This document shows, piece by piece, positions 41,356 through 48,163 of a stretch of 48,163 nucleotides of DNA (position 1 is the first letter of the stretch; each line of letters begins with the position of its first letter). Position numbers and translations under genes: made by a program. The notes beneath the pieces are model-generated. The model ran no database searches and was not told where the DNA came from. It saw only the letters and a program-made list of their open reading frames with translations. Source of the stretch: Streptomyces sp. NRRL WC-3742 (GTDB lineage Bacteria > Actinomycetota > Actinomycetes > Streptomycetales > Streptomycetaceae); NCBI RefSeq assembly GCF_000720635.1, contig NZ_JOCF01000066.1:1-48163 (forward strand), given 5' to 3'.

Positions 41356-42075
41356 ATGTTGATCAGCGAGTGGCTCACCGGCGAATCCTTCCGGCCCGGC
41401 GCGGAGCTTCTCCGCAGCGACCGGTCCTTCATGCTCATGGGGTACACCCCGAGCCACGGCCGGCTGCTGCTGCGCAGCGAGCGCTCCCCGGCGCGTCCGG
41501 TGGGCCCGGACAACACGGTCGTCGAGGTGCTGTTCACGTCCGCGCAGGCCCTGGACCTGCGGACCTCCTGCGCGGGCCTGGCCATCCGCTGCGCGACGGA
41601 GGAGGAGGCCGAGCAGGTGCGGGCGGCCCACCCCACCGCCACGTTCCACGAGGGCGTCCAGGTCTTCGTGCTGGAGAGCGACGAGGACCGGGGCTACGTC
41701 GTGGCCCAGGCGGTCGGCTGGCGCGAGGGCGTCCTGGCGTACACCGAGCCGAGCCTGTTCAACGGCCCGGACGAGGACCGGCCCCGCTGGCGCCACCAGC
41801 CACTGGGTGGCGCCCACGCGGGCTTCAACCTGGCCTCCGCCGAGGAGGTGGTCGCCCTGCTGGCCGGCACCGATCCGGACGCCGGGGAGCCGGCCCGCCG
41901 GGAGCGCTACCGCGGCGTCCACGTGGTGATGACGCGGGTCGACCACGGGGGCGGCCGGTCGAAGGAGTCGCCCGCCGGGGTCTTCCTCACCGAGGCGGAC
42001 GCGCGGGACGCCCTCGAGGTGCTCGCGCGGGTGGCGGACGACTGCTGGATCGAGACCGTCCCGATCGCCGTGTGA
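41356..42075 (+). CDS. Unknown 239-residue protein
   Basis: I do not recognise this family. It is a soluble, slightly acidic protein with no signal peptide or membrane helix. Distinct segments are SFMLMGYTPSHGRLLLRS and NTVVEVLFTSAQALDL near the N-terminus, LYQAVGWREG-like VAQAVGWREGVLAYTEPS in the middle, and a C-terminal VHVVMTRVDHGG. Beta-strand and short-helix alternation suggests a compact alpha/beta fold. Codon use matches the region, so it is real coding sequence. It is a likely single-gene unit downstream of the hydrolase with an 85-bp gap and no terminator that I could assign. Function is not known. Confidence 0.65.
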   Translation: MLISEWLTGESFRPGAELLRSDRSFMLMGYTPSHGRLLLRSERSPARPVGPDNTVVEVLFTSAQALDLRTSCAGLAIRCATEEEAEQVRAAHPTATFHEGVQVFVLESDEDRGYVVAQAVGWREGVLAYTEPSLFNGPDEDRPRWRHQPLGGAHAGFNLASAEEVVALLAGTDPDAGEPARRERYRGVHVVMTRVDHGGGRSKESPAGVFLTEADARDALEVLARVADDCWIETVPIAV

Positions 42076-42231
42076 GGATCCCGAGCTGACCGTTCGTCAA
42101 AATTGTTCATTCCACTCACAGGTCGTACGTGGTCGCTTTAAGCTGCCGTTAATCATCGGCGGCTTTCCGCCACTTGAGGAACTCCCTTGCGAGCTTCGGG
42201 CGGTAGGCCCAACTCGACCATGAGAGCAGGG

Positions 42232-44013
42232 ATGACGACGACGAGAGAACAGACGGCCGCCGCCAAGCGCGGCCGCCGGGCGGTGGGGCGGATCACGGCC
42301 GTGGCGGTCGGGATCGGTGCCTGCTCGCTGGCCGCCGCCCCGGCGGCCCATCCGCAGACACAGGCGGACGGCACGGTCGCGATCCGGGTGGTCCGGGCCG
42401 TGGACACCAGCGGGAAGTGGACTCCCGTGCTGGAGCCGGGCATCGGCGGCGTGAAGGTCACGCTCACCGACGACTCCGGCAACGGGATCGACGGCACGAC
42501 GGCGGCCGACGGCACGGTGACCCTTTCGCCCGCCGGAACCAAGGCCACCGGCGGCAAGTACCGGGTGCAGGTGGTGAATCCGAAGCCGGGCGTACTGTTC
42601 CCGGCCTTCGCCTCCCGCCAGGGGCTGGACGGCGCGCCCGACCAGCTGTCCAGCAACGAGGAGTTCGTCGACCTCTCCGGGGGCAAGACGATCTCCTACA
42701 CCACGGGCCTGTGGAACCCCGGGGACTACTGCCAGAAGAACGCCACCCTGGTGACGACCTGTCAACCGGCGGGCCGGGAAGCCGGGTCGGCGCGCACACT
42801 GGTCTCCTTCCCGTACGACGCACGCGGCGTGGACGGCACCGACGTCCACGTCACCGACATCTCGACCAAGGCCGAGACCGGCAACATCTACGGCATCGCC
42901 TGGAACAAGACCGACAAGCGAGTCTTCTCCACCGCGCAGGCCAAACGCACCGCCGACTACGGCCCCGGCGGGCCCGGCGCAATCTACGTCACCGATCTGG
43001 CACAGAAGAAGACCTCACTCTGGGCCACCGTCCCCAACGCCGGGACGACGGCTCACGGCACCGGCACCGACGACGCCTTCACCGACGTCGCCGGCCGGGA
43101 GAGCCTCGGCGGGGTCAAGATCACGGAAGACGGCAAGGACCTCTTCGTCGTCAACCTCAACGACCGCAAGCTGTACCGCTACGACGCGAGCGCGGCGACC
43201 GCCGCCGCACCGAAGGCCGTCTACCCGATCCCCGACCCGGGCTGCCCGGCGGCCGGGGACTGGCGCCCCTTCGGGCTCGGGCTGCAGGACGGCCTCGGGT
43301 ACCTGGGCGGGGTCTGCTCGGCGGAGCCCGAGATCGGCGAGATCGGCTTCGAGACGGACGGCTCGATGCTGGTCGCCTTCCGGGACCGCTTCGCCGACCG
43401 GGGCCCCGCCGGCCCGTCGCCCGGCACGGCCGGCCAGATCCTCTCCGGCGGTGACCTGAACAAGGCGTGCCTCGCCAACGGCACGTACGTCCTCGACACC
43501 AACCTCGGCTGCGGGATCACCACACCGGGCAAGCGGTTCTTCGACACCAGTCGGATGACCTTCCACCACAACGCCGCGTTCGCCGGGATGGCCCTCTCCA
43601 AGGTGGAGAGCACCATCGCGACCTCCGGCTTCGACCCGGACAACCTCTACGCCGTCGGGTACGGCACCGCCTGGGTCCAGCGCCTCGATGGCAAGCCCGA
43701 CCCGAAGCACGGGCTGCGCCTCAACCCCGTGAAGGACGCCGCGCCGTTCGGCAAGGGCGCCTCCATGGGCGACCTCGAGGTGCTCTGCGACCAGGCACCG
43801 CTGCAGATCGGCAACCGGGTCTGGTACGACCCCGAGCGCAAGGGCGTCCAACTCCCGGGCCAGAAACCGGTGGAGGGCGCGACCGTCCACCTGTACGACG
43901 AGTCGGGGAAGCTCGTCGGCACGGCGAGGACGACCAAGCGCGGGGAGTACTACTTCGACGACTCGACGACCACACCTACGACTTCGGGTTCCGCCAACAG
44001 GAAGGCGCGCTGA
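42232..44013 (+). CDS. SdrD-B-domain LPXTG surface protein, N-terminal part before a frameshift
   Basis: A secreted surface protein whose reading frame is broken. The N-terminus has a Sec signal ([20 protein letters not shown], cleavage near AAHPQ). The body has a Thr/Gly-rich B-type Ig region near residues 30-110 and a propeller-like middle ([33 protein letters not shown]), and then a SdrD B-like repeat starts ([25 protein letters not shown]). After YYFDD the frame runs into a short unrelated tail and a stop. The missing remainder lies in the next frame at 43965-44519. ATG 42232 is chosen for its AG-rich upstream (GAGAGCAGGG); ATG 42220 is possible. The 156-bp upstream gap contains an AT-richer stretch around 42090-42160, likely its promoter. 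Confidence 0.8.
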   Translation: MTTTREQTAAAKRGRRAVGRITAVAVGIGACSLAAAPAAHPQTQADGTVAIRVVRAVDTSGKWTPVLEPGIGGVKVTLTDDSGNGIDGTTAADGTVTLSPAGTKATGGKYRVQVVNPKPGVLFPAFASRQGLDGAPDQLSSNEEFVDLSGGKTISYTTGLWNPGDYCQKNATLVTTCQPAGREAGSARTLVSFPYDARGVDGTDVHVTDISTKAETGNIYGIAWNKTDKRVFSTAQAKRTADYGPGGPGAIYVTDLAQKKTSLWATVPNAGTTAHGTGTDDAFTDVAGRESLGGVKITEDGKDLFVVNLNDRKLYRYDASAATAAAPKAVYPIPDPGCPAAGDWRPFGLGLQDGLGYLGGVCSAEPEIGEIGFETDGSMLVAFRDRFADRGPAGPSPGTAGQILSGGDLNKACLANGTYVLDTNLGCGITTPGKRFFDTSRMTFHHNAAFAGMALSKVESTIATSGFDPDNLYAVGYGTAWVQRLDGKPDPKHGLRLNPVKDAAPFGKGASMGDLEVLCDQAPLQIGNRVWYDPERKGVQLPGQKPVEGATVHLYDESGKLVGTARTTKRGEYYFDDSTTTPTTSGSANRKAR

Positions 44014-44519
44014 AACTGGTCAAGCACGACCAGGACGGCAAACCGCTGGCGGGGGCGAAGTTCCAGCTGTGGAAGGAGAGCAACGGCACCGACGGGCTCC
44101 AGACGGGCGACAAGCCCGACACCAAGGTGGGCGAGCCCTGCACCACCGGCGCCGAGGGCCTCTGCGGCGGCAGCGGGACCGTGGGCACGTACTACTGGCA
44201 GGAGGTGAGCCCGCCGGACGGCTACACCGCACCGGACACCACGGTCTTCGGGCCGCTGGTGCTCACCGCGGACAACCTCGCCGACGGGGTCTCGGTGACG
44301 GCCGTCAACAAGCGCATCCCGACGCCGACGCCCACCCCGACGCCGACCCCGTCCGCGCCGGAGACCCCGCCCGCGCCCGCGCCGCCGGGCGGGCACCTGC
44401 CGAACACGGGTGCGGGGCAGCAGATCCCGATCGCCCTGGGCGGCGCGGTGCTGCTCCTCGGCCTCGGCACCGGGCTGGTCCTGCTGGTCCGCCGCCGTCG
44501 CGCCGGACAGCAGCACTGA
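43965..44519 (+). pseudogene. C-terminal part of the LPXTG surface protein, out of frame
   Basis: Continuation of the preceding protein in a shifted frame. It resumes with HTYDFGF, completing the B-type repeat, then a SpaA/Cna-B-like domain ([35 protein letters not shown]), a Thr-Pro stalk ([17 protein letters not shown]), the sortase signal LPNTG, a membrane helix ([19 protein letters not shown]) and a basic tail RRRRAG. One extra base near 43970-43978 would join the two frames. It could be a genuine inactivating indel, phase variation or a sequence error. No start codon with ribosome-binding site precedes it, so it is not an independent gene. Confidence 0.85.
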
Positions 44520-44531
44520 ACGATGCGAGGG

Positions 44532-44559
44532 CAGGTGTGATCGAAGCCGACCACACCTG
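44532..44559. terminator. Small hairpin after the surface-protein gene
   Basis: CAGGTGTG (44532-44539) pairs with CACACCTG (44552-44559), 12-nt loop, beginning 12 bp after the stop codon. It immediately precedes a stronger hairpin. Confidence 0.6.
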
Positions 44560-44564
44560 ACCAC

Positions 44565-44607
44565 CTCGGGCGGGTTCGCGAGCCACCGGTTCGGGAACCC
44601 GCCCGAG
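44565..44607. terminator. Strong hairpin terminator
   Basis: Perfect 13-bp stem CTCGGGCGGGTTC (44565-44577) and GAACCCGCCCGAG (44595-44607) with a 17-nt loop. It ends the surface-protein transcript. Confidence 0.85.
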
Positions 44608-44657
44608 CGCCGTTCCCCCTGACAGACTGTCCGGCACCCAGGACGGAGCCTCAGGAG

Positions 44658-44727
44658 CCTCACCGGACGGGCCTCGCCGGACCGACTCCGCCGGACGGGC
44701 CCTGCCGGACGGGCCTCGCCGGATGGC
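44658..44727. repeat. 14-bp tandem repeat, five units
   Basis: Units start at 44658, 44672, 44686, 44700 and 44714 with core CCTCGCCGGACGGG. They lie in the intergenic region between the terminator of the surface-protein gene and the next gene start (44781). Promoter elements of that gene would have to lie within or beside the array. Confidence 0.85.
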
Positions 44728-44780
44728 CCGTCCCTTCTCGGACCTTCCTGGACCGGACCGACGAAAGCGAAGCCGCACCC

Positions 44781-45650
44781 ATGCCCACCAAGGCCCGGCC
44801 GACGAAGCCCGCCGCCCCCGCCAAGGCCCGGCGCACCGGGACCGGAACACCCCCGCGCCGACGCCGCCTGCTCGGCGCCCTGATCGCCGCCGCCGTCTGC
44901 GCCGCCACGGCCGGCGGCTACGCCGTCTACCGCACGGTCTCCGGGGACGACGCCGCCGCCGAACGCCCCGTCACCGTCGACGAAGCCTCCCGCCTCGCCC
45001 TCTCCCGCCTCACCCTCTACCAGGCCAGCCCCGCCACCGTCACCCTCACCGCCACCGAGGGCGGCGGCGTATCGATCGAGGTCACCGGCATCGTCGACTA
45101 CCGCGCCCACCGAGGCGTCGGCAGCTACCGCACCCTCGGCGTCCCCGCCGCCGCCCCAGCCCCCACCCCAGCCCCCACCGCCGGACCCCGCACCGACCGG
45201 GGCCTCATCGTCTGGGACACCGGGGGCCTCGGCCTCGCCCCCGCCCCCGAAGGGGAGAGCGGCCCGCCCTGGCAGCAGGCCGAACACGTGCCCCGCACCG
45301 GCTGGTCCCCCCGCGCCTACACCACCGACCCCCTCGACGCGGGCCTCCAACTCCTCGTCCAGCTCGGCGCCGACCGCCCCGACAACCCCCTGCTGCTCGC
45401 CCAGTCCGGCGCCCGCTGGCTCGGCCACGAGCGCATCGACGGCCGCGACTACGACCGCTTCTCCGGCCCCCGCGCCCAGGGCTCCGCCCCCGACGGCGCC
45501 CGCTCGCCCCTCACCTACTGGCTCGACGGGGACGGGGGCCTGCGCCGCGTCACCATGCGGATGCCGGGCCTGGGCACCCCGACCACCATGGAGTTCACCG
45601 GCCGCGACGCCGCCGCGAAACTGCCCGACGCGCCCTGGGCCGCAGGCTGA
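44781..45650 (+). CDS. Membrane-anchored protein of unknown function
   Basis: A 289-residue protein with a basic Lys/Pro/Arg N-terminal tail, a single membrane helix at about 28-50 (RRLLGALIAAAVCAATAGGY) and an outside domain of about 235 residues. The outside part has a possible LolA/LppX-like beta pattern: VTLTATEGGGVSIEVTGIVDYR, then ARWLGHERIDGRDYDRFSG and TYWLDGDGGLRRVTMRM. An Ala/Pro-rich linker (APAPTPAPTAGP) sits mid-way. A role in lipid or cell-envelope handling is only suggested by fold similarity. It precedes a TOPRIM-domain gene in the same direction with a 54-bp gap, so shared transcription is possible. Confidence 0.72.
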   Translation: MPTKARPTKPAAPAKARRTGTGTPPRRRRLLGALIAAAVCAATAGGYAVYRTVSGDDAAAERPVTVDEASRLALSRLTLYQASPATVTLTATEGGGVSIEVTGIVDYRAHRGVGSYRTLGVPAAAPAPTPAPTAGPRTDRGLIVWDTGGLGLAPAPEGESGPPWQQAEHVPRTGWSPRAYTTDPLDAGLQLLVQLGADRPDNPLLLAQSGARWLGHERIDGRDYDRFSGPRAQGSAPDGARSPLTYWLDGDGGLRRVTMRMPGLGTPTTMEFTGRDAAAKLPDAPWAAG

Positions 45651-45704
45651 GCCAGCTGACGAATCAGGATGATCAACGCCCCACCCGTCTGCCAGAATCG
45701 GCGC

Positions 45705-46331
45705 ATGGCTGAGCACGACATGGCGTCCTTCCGGGAGGCCCTCGCCGCCTGGACCTTCGGCGGCGGCCCCGCCGAACCGGCCCGCCGGCTCGCCGAGGAC
45801 CTGCGCGTGCACACCGCCGTCCTGCTGGAGGGCCTCAGCGACTCCGCCGCCCTCGACACCCTCGCCGCCGCCCACGGCCGGGACCTCGCCGCCGAGGGCG
45901 TCTGCGTCCTGCCGATGGGCGGCGCCATGAACGTCGGCCGCTACGCCGCCAACCTCGGCCGCGAGGGCCTGGGGCTGCGCCTGGTCGGGCTCTGCGACGA
46001 GGCCGAACGCGGCTACTACCTGCGCGGCTGGCAGCTCGCGGGCGCGGCGGCCCAGGACATCCACATCTGCGTCGCCGACCTGGAGGACGAGCTCATCCGC
46101 ACCCTCGGCGTCGACGCCGTCCGCGACCTCGTCGAGGCCGAGGGCGACCTGCGCGCCCTGGACGTCTTCCTCCGCCAGCCCGCCCAGCGCGGGCGCGGCG
46201 CGTACCGGCAGCTCCAGCGGTTCCTGGGCACCAAGAAGGGCCGCAAGATCCGCTACGGCCACGTCCTCGCCGCCGCCCTCACCCCGGCCCACCCGGCGAC
46301 ACCGCTGACGGCGCTGCTCGCCGGGCTGTGA
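45705..46331 (+). CDS. TOPRIM-domain protein (OLD-like)
   Basis: A 208-residue protein with a TOPRIM fold similar to the C-terminal domain of OLD-family nucleases, without their ATPase part. The acidic motif TAVLLEGLSDSAALDTL (conserved Glu, the SD pair) is near residues 48-65, followed by VLPMGGAMNVGRY and a second acidic site LVGLCDEAE. The C-terminus contains QRGRGAYRQLQRFLGTKKG and KIRYG, conserved in the small actinobacterial members. Nucleotidyl-transfer or phosphodiester chemistry is likely, with function unknown. ATG 45705 was chosen; a nearby in-frame ATG at 45720 would also serve. It follows the membrane-protein gene. Confidence 0.82.
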   Translation: MAEHDMASFREALAAWTFGGGPAEPARRLAEDLRVHTAVLLEGLSDSAALDTLAAAHGRDLAAEGVCVLPMGGAMNVGRYAANLGREGLGLRLVGLCDEAERGYYLRGWQLAGAAAQDIHICVADLEDELIRTLGVDAVRDLVEAEGDLRALDVFLRQPAQRGRGAYRQLQRFLGTKKGRKIRYGHVLAAALTPAHPATPLTALLAGL

Positions 46332-46448
46332 GCGCCGCCCGCTGACGGGGCGCCCGGACGTCCGCGCGGACGGCGGCCACCTCGGCGGCGAGGGCGTGCG
46401 TCCGAAAAATGTGTTGCGGGTGCGAACGGATGGCGTCATCCTCCGGGC

Positions 46449-47012
46449 ATGGACTTCCCACCGAACGTGATCGAGGTGGACGGCGGTCCGACCCTGCGCC
46501 GCATCAGCGCGGAGACGGACGCCGCCGCGTACCACCGGCTGGTCGACGAGTCCCTGGAGCACCTGCGCCCCTGGATGTACTGGGTGCCCGACCATCCGGC
46601 CGTCACGGACGAGTTCCTCGCCACCCGGGACGACCGGTGGGAGAGCGGCCAGAACTTCACGTACGCGATCGAGGAGCACGGCGCGCCGGTCGGGGCCTGC
46701 AGCATCTTCCACGCCGAGGGCGCGGCGGCCGACGTGCGCGAGATCGGCTACTGGCTCCACCCCGCCGTCACCGGCCGGGGCCTGGCCACCCGGGCGGCCC
46801 GCGCGCTGGTGGAGGAGGCGTTCCGGCTCCCCGGCGTCGCCCATGTGGAGATCAGCCACGATCCGGCGAACCTGCCGAGCGGCGCGGTCCCGGCGCGGCT
46901 GGGCTTCAGCGAGTTCCTCCGCCGCCCGGCCGAGCGGGTGGCGCCCGGGGACACCGGTGAGGACGTGGTGTGGAGGATCAGCCGCGAGGGCGGGGAGCCG
47001 GCCGTCGGATGA
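46449..47012 (+). CDS. GNAT-family N-acetyltransferase
   Basis: A 187-residue acetyltransferase of the RimJ/RimL-like GNAT type using acetyl-CoA. Substrate-side beta strands such as LRPWMYWVPDHPA and TYAIEEHGAPVGACSIF precede EIGYWLHPAVTGRG, which contains the pyrophosphate-binding (Q/R)xxGx(G/A)-like turn and the helix LATRAARALVEEAF. Its substrate, perhaps a protein N-terminus or a small amine, is unknown. ATG 46449 begins the frame. Its last bases overlap the start of the kinase-fold gene (ATGA), so the two are translationally coupled and may work together. Confidence 0.88.
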   Translation: MDFPPNVIEVDGGPTLRRISAETDAAAYHRLVDESLEHLRPWMYWVPDHPAVTDEFLATRDDRWESGQNFTYAIEEHGAPVGACSIFHAEGAAADVREIGYWLHPAVTGRGLATRAARALVEEAFRLPGVAHVEISHDPANLPSGAVPARLGFSEFLRRPAERVAPGDTGEDVVWRISREGGEPAVG

Positions 47013-48058
47013 GCACCGCGCAGCCTTCGAACGATCCCCGGCTCGCCACTCACCGGCGCGCCGTCCACCGGCTCGCCACTCACCGGCGCGTCGCCGCGCG
47101 GCTGGACCAGCTGAGCGACCGGCGGCTCGCGGAGCTCGTCGGGTCGGTGGCGGGGGTCTCGGGCGTGGGTGGCCGCACGGGTGAGGCCGAGGTGGACGGC
47201 ACACCGGTCTTCGTCAAGCGCGTCCCGCTGACGGACCTCGAACTGCGGCCCGGGCACCTGCGCTCGACCGCGAACCACTTCGGCCTGCCGCTGTACTACC
47301 AGTACGGCTTCGGCTCCTCCGGCTTCGGCGCCTGGCGGGAACTGGCCGTGCACCTGATGACCACCCACTGGGTCCTCGGCGGCGAGCACGACGGCTTCCC
47401 GCTCACCCACCACTGGCGCGTCCTGCCCGACACCCCGCCCGAGGGCTTCGCGGACGAGTTCGGCGGCATCGAGGGCGCCGTCGCGCACTGGGACGGCTCA
47501 TCGGCCGTCCGCACCCGGCTGGAGGCGATCGGGCGGGCCACCCACAGCGTGGTGCTGTTCCTCGAGTACGTGCCGAGGACCCTCGGCTCCTGGCTCCACG
47601 AACACGGCGCGGAGGCCCTGCCCTGGGTGGAGTCGGAACTGGCGCGCGGTACGGCCTTCCTGCGCTCACGCGGGCTCGTCCACTTCGACGCGCACTTCCG
47701 CAACCTGCTGACCGACGGCCAGCGCGTCCACTTCGCGGACTACGGGCTCGCGCTGAGCCCCTCCTTCGAACTCGACGCATCCGAACGGGAGTTCCTCACC
47801 CTTCACCGCGACTACGACCGCCACTACACGGTGAGCCACCTGCTGCGCGACAACCTCCTGGCCGGGACCGACGCCGACGCCTTCCTGCGCGACTGGACCG
47901 CCGGCCACCGCCCCGAGGGCCTCGCCCCCGAAACGGCGTCAGTGAACGACCGCCACGCCGAAACCGCCCTGCTGCTGGGCGGGTTCCACCGCCGCCTCCT
48001 GCGGGAGAGCAAGAGCACGCCGTACCCCGCGTCGGACCTCGAACTCATCCTGCGGTAG
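47009..48058 (+). CDS. Kinase-fold (aminoglycoside phosphotransferase/protein kinase-like) protein
   Basis: A 349-residue protein with a kinase-like fold but not canonical Hanks motifs. VFVKRVPL fits the ATP-contacting lysine strand, and VHFDAHFRNLL with HFADYGLAL fits the catalytic loop (HxDxHxxN) and metal-binding D-x-G, as in aminoglycoside phosphotransferase/choline kinase-like or lipopolysaccharide kinase-like families. The N-terminus has a duplicated ten-residue arginine/histidine-rich element (RLATHRRAVH, RLATHRRVAA). ATG 47009 overlaps the GNAT stop (ATGA). Substrate could be a small molecule or protein. Its 3' end overlaps by 14 bp the end of a convergent minus-strand gene. Confidence 0.75.
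   Translation: MSTAQPSNDPRLATHRRAVHRLATHRRVAARLDQLSDRRLAELVGSVAGVSGVGGRTGEAEVDGTPVFVKRVPLTDLELRPGHLRSTANHFGLPLYYQYGFGSSGFGAWRELAVHLMTTHWVLGGEHDGFPLTHHWRVLPDTPPEGFADEFGGIEGAVAHWDGSSAVRTRLEAIGRATHSVVLFLEYVPRTLGSWLHEHGAEALPWVESELARGTAFLRSRGLVHFDAHFRNLLTDGQRVHFADYGLALSPSFELDASEREFLTLHRDYDRHYTVSHLLRDNLLAGTDADAFLRDWTAGHRPEGLAPETASVNDRHAETALLLGGFHRRLLRESKSTPYPASDLELILR
47041..47090 (+). repeat. 30-bp tandem duplication in a kinase-fold gene
   Basis: GCTCGCCACTCACCGGCGCG is identical at 47041-47060 and 47071-47090, a 30-bp period duplicating ten residues. It is a recent-looking duplication near the protein N-terminus. Confidence 0.9.
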
Positions 48059-48163
48059 CGGGACGCAGTGCTCGAACACGTTCCTGCACCGCCGACCGTC
48101 CGAGCCCGGCCTCGTCGAGGAGGCGGTGCAGGCGTTCGGCGGGCAGGTGGGGGTGGGCGGCGG
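48045..48163 (-). CDS. 3' end of a minus-strand gene running off the window
   Basis: One minus-strand frame is open from the window edge to a TGA at 48045-48047. Its translation, with segments LPAERLHRLLDEAGLG and SAVQERVRALRP, is compatible with real coding sequence: charged amphipathic helices. About 38 residues are visible, not enough to name a family. It would overlap the convergent kinase-fold gene by 14 bp. The other two minus frames give Pro/Arg-rich noise. Confidence 0.45.
   Translation of the reverse strand, partial: AAHPHLPAERLHRLLDEAGLGRSAVQERVRALRPATAG

Noticed and set aside
43467..44519. An independent gene starting in the middle of the surface-protein region
   Set aside because: No start codon with ribosome-binding site; up to 43,960 that frame is Arg/Pro noise, and real similarity begins only after the frameshift.

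Overview
The window is very GC-rich and densely coded, with GTG starts, ATGA/GTGA overlaps, Tat and lipoprotein exports, two Hanks-type kinases carrying extracytoplasmic beta-propellers, a DUF1707 protein, an ECF41 sigma factor, XRE and SUKH proteins, and an iterative PKS-NRPS. This points to a filamentous actinomycete of the Streptomycetaceae (Streptomyces or Kitasatospora). No rRNA, tRNA, CRISPR, insertion sequence or phage gene was recognised.

Left part (1-16,349): an exported polysaccharide deacetylase, a barstar-like inhibitor, a Sfp-type phosphopantetheinyl transferase and a small secreted protein; then two tandem membrane serine/threonine kinases facing an unusual NYN-nuclease/zinc-ribbon/FHA protein across an array of 17-bp palindromic repeats (7,427-7,561). 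Next come a secreted propeller-like protein, a small repeat protein overlapping a hotdog thioesterase, a DUF2267 protein, a divergent ECF41 sigma/AhpD-like pair with matching promoter motifs, a ROK sugar kinase, a DUF1707 protein and a cytochrome P450.

Middle (16,496-35,618): a very large secreted protease joining an M4 thermolysin-like unit and an M28 aminopeptidase unit in one chain, a divergent XRE-type regulator, and a four-gene biosynthetic operon. The operon is a 3,104-residue KS-AT-DH-KR-ACP-C-A-PCP-TE synthase with an ornithine-type A-domain code, two phytoene-desaturase-like FAD oxidoreductases and a medium-chain reductase, all translationally overlapping. This is the architecture of polycyclic tetramate macrolactam (PTM) clusters of the frontalamide/pactamide/ikarugamycin family. 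The usual flanking hydroxylase and adjacent P450 are absent. The phosphopantetheinyl transferase at 1.6-2.2 kb could activate its carrier domains.

Right part (35,632-48,163): a secreted DUF3616-like protein, a threonine-synthase-like PLP enzyme, a two-domain SUKH-4 protein, a Tat-exported alpha/beta hydrolase, an unrecognised 239-residue protein, an LPXTG surface protein split by a frameshift, a membrane-anchored protein, a TOPRIM protein, a GNAT acetyltransferase overlapping a kinase-fold protein, and the 3' end of an incoming minus-strand gene.

A theme across the window is the number of short tandem DNA repeats (units of 6 to 30 bp, at least 13 arrays). They lie in intergenic DNA, at gene ends and inside coding sequences, including the N-lobe of a kinase and the C-terminus of a PTM oxidoreductase.
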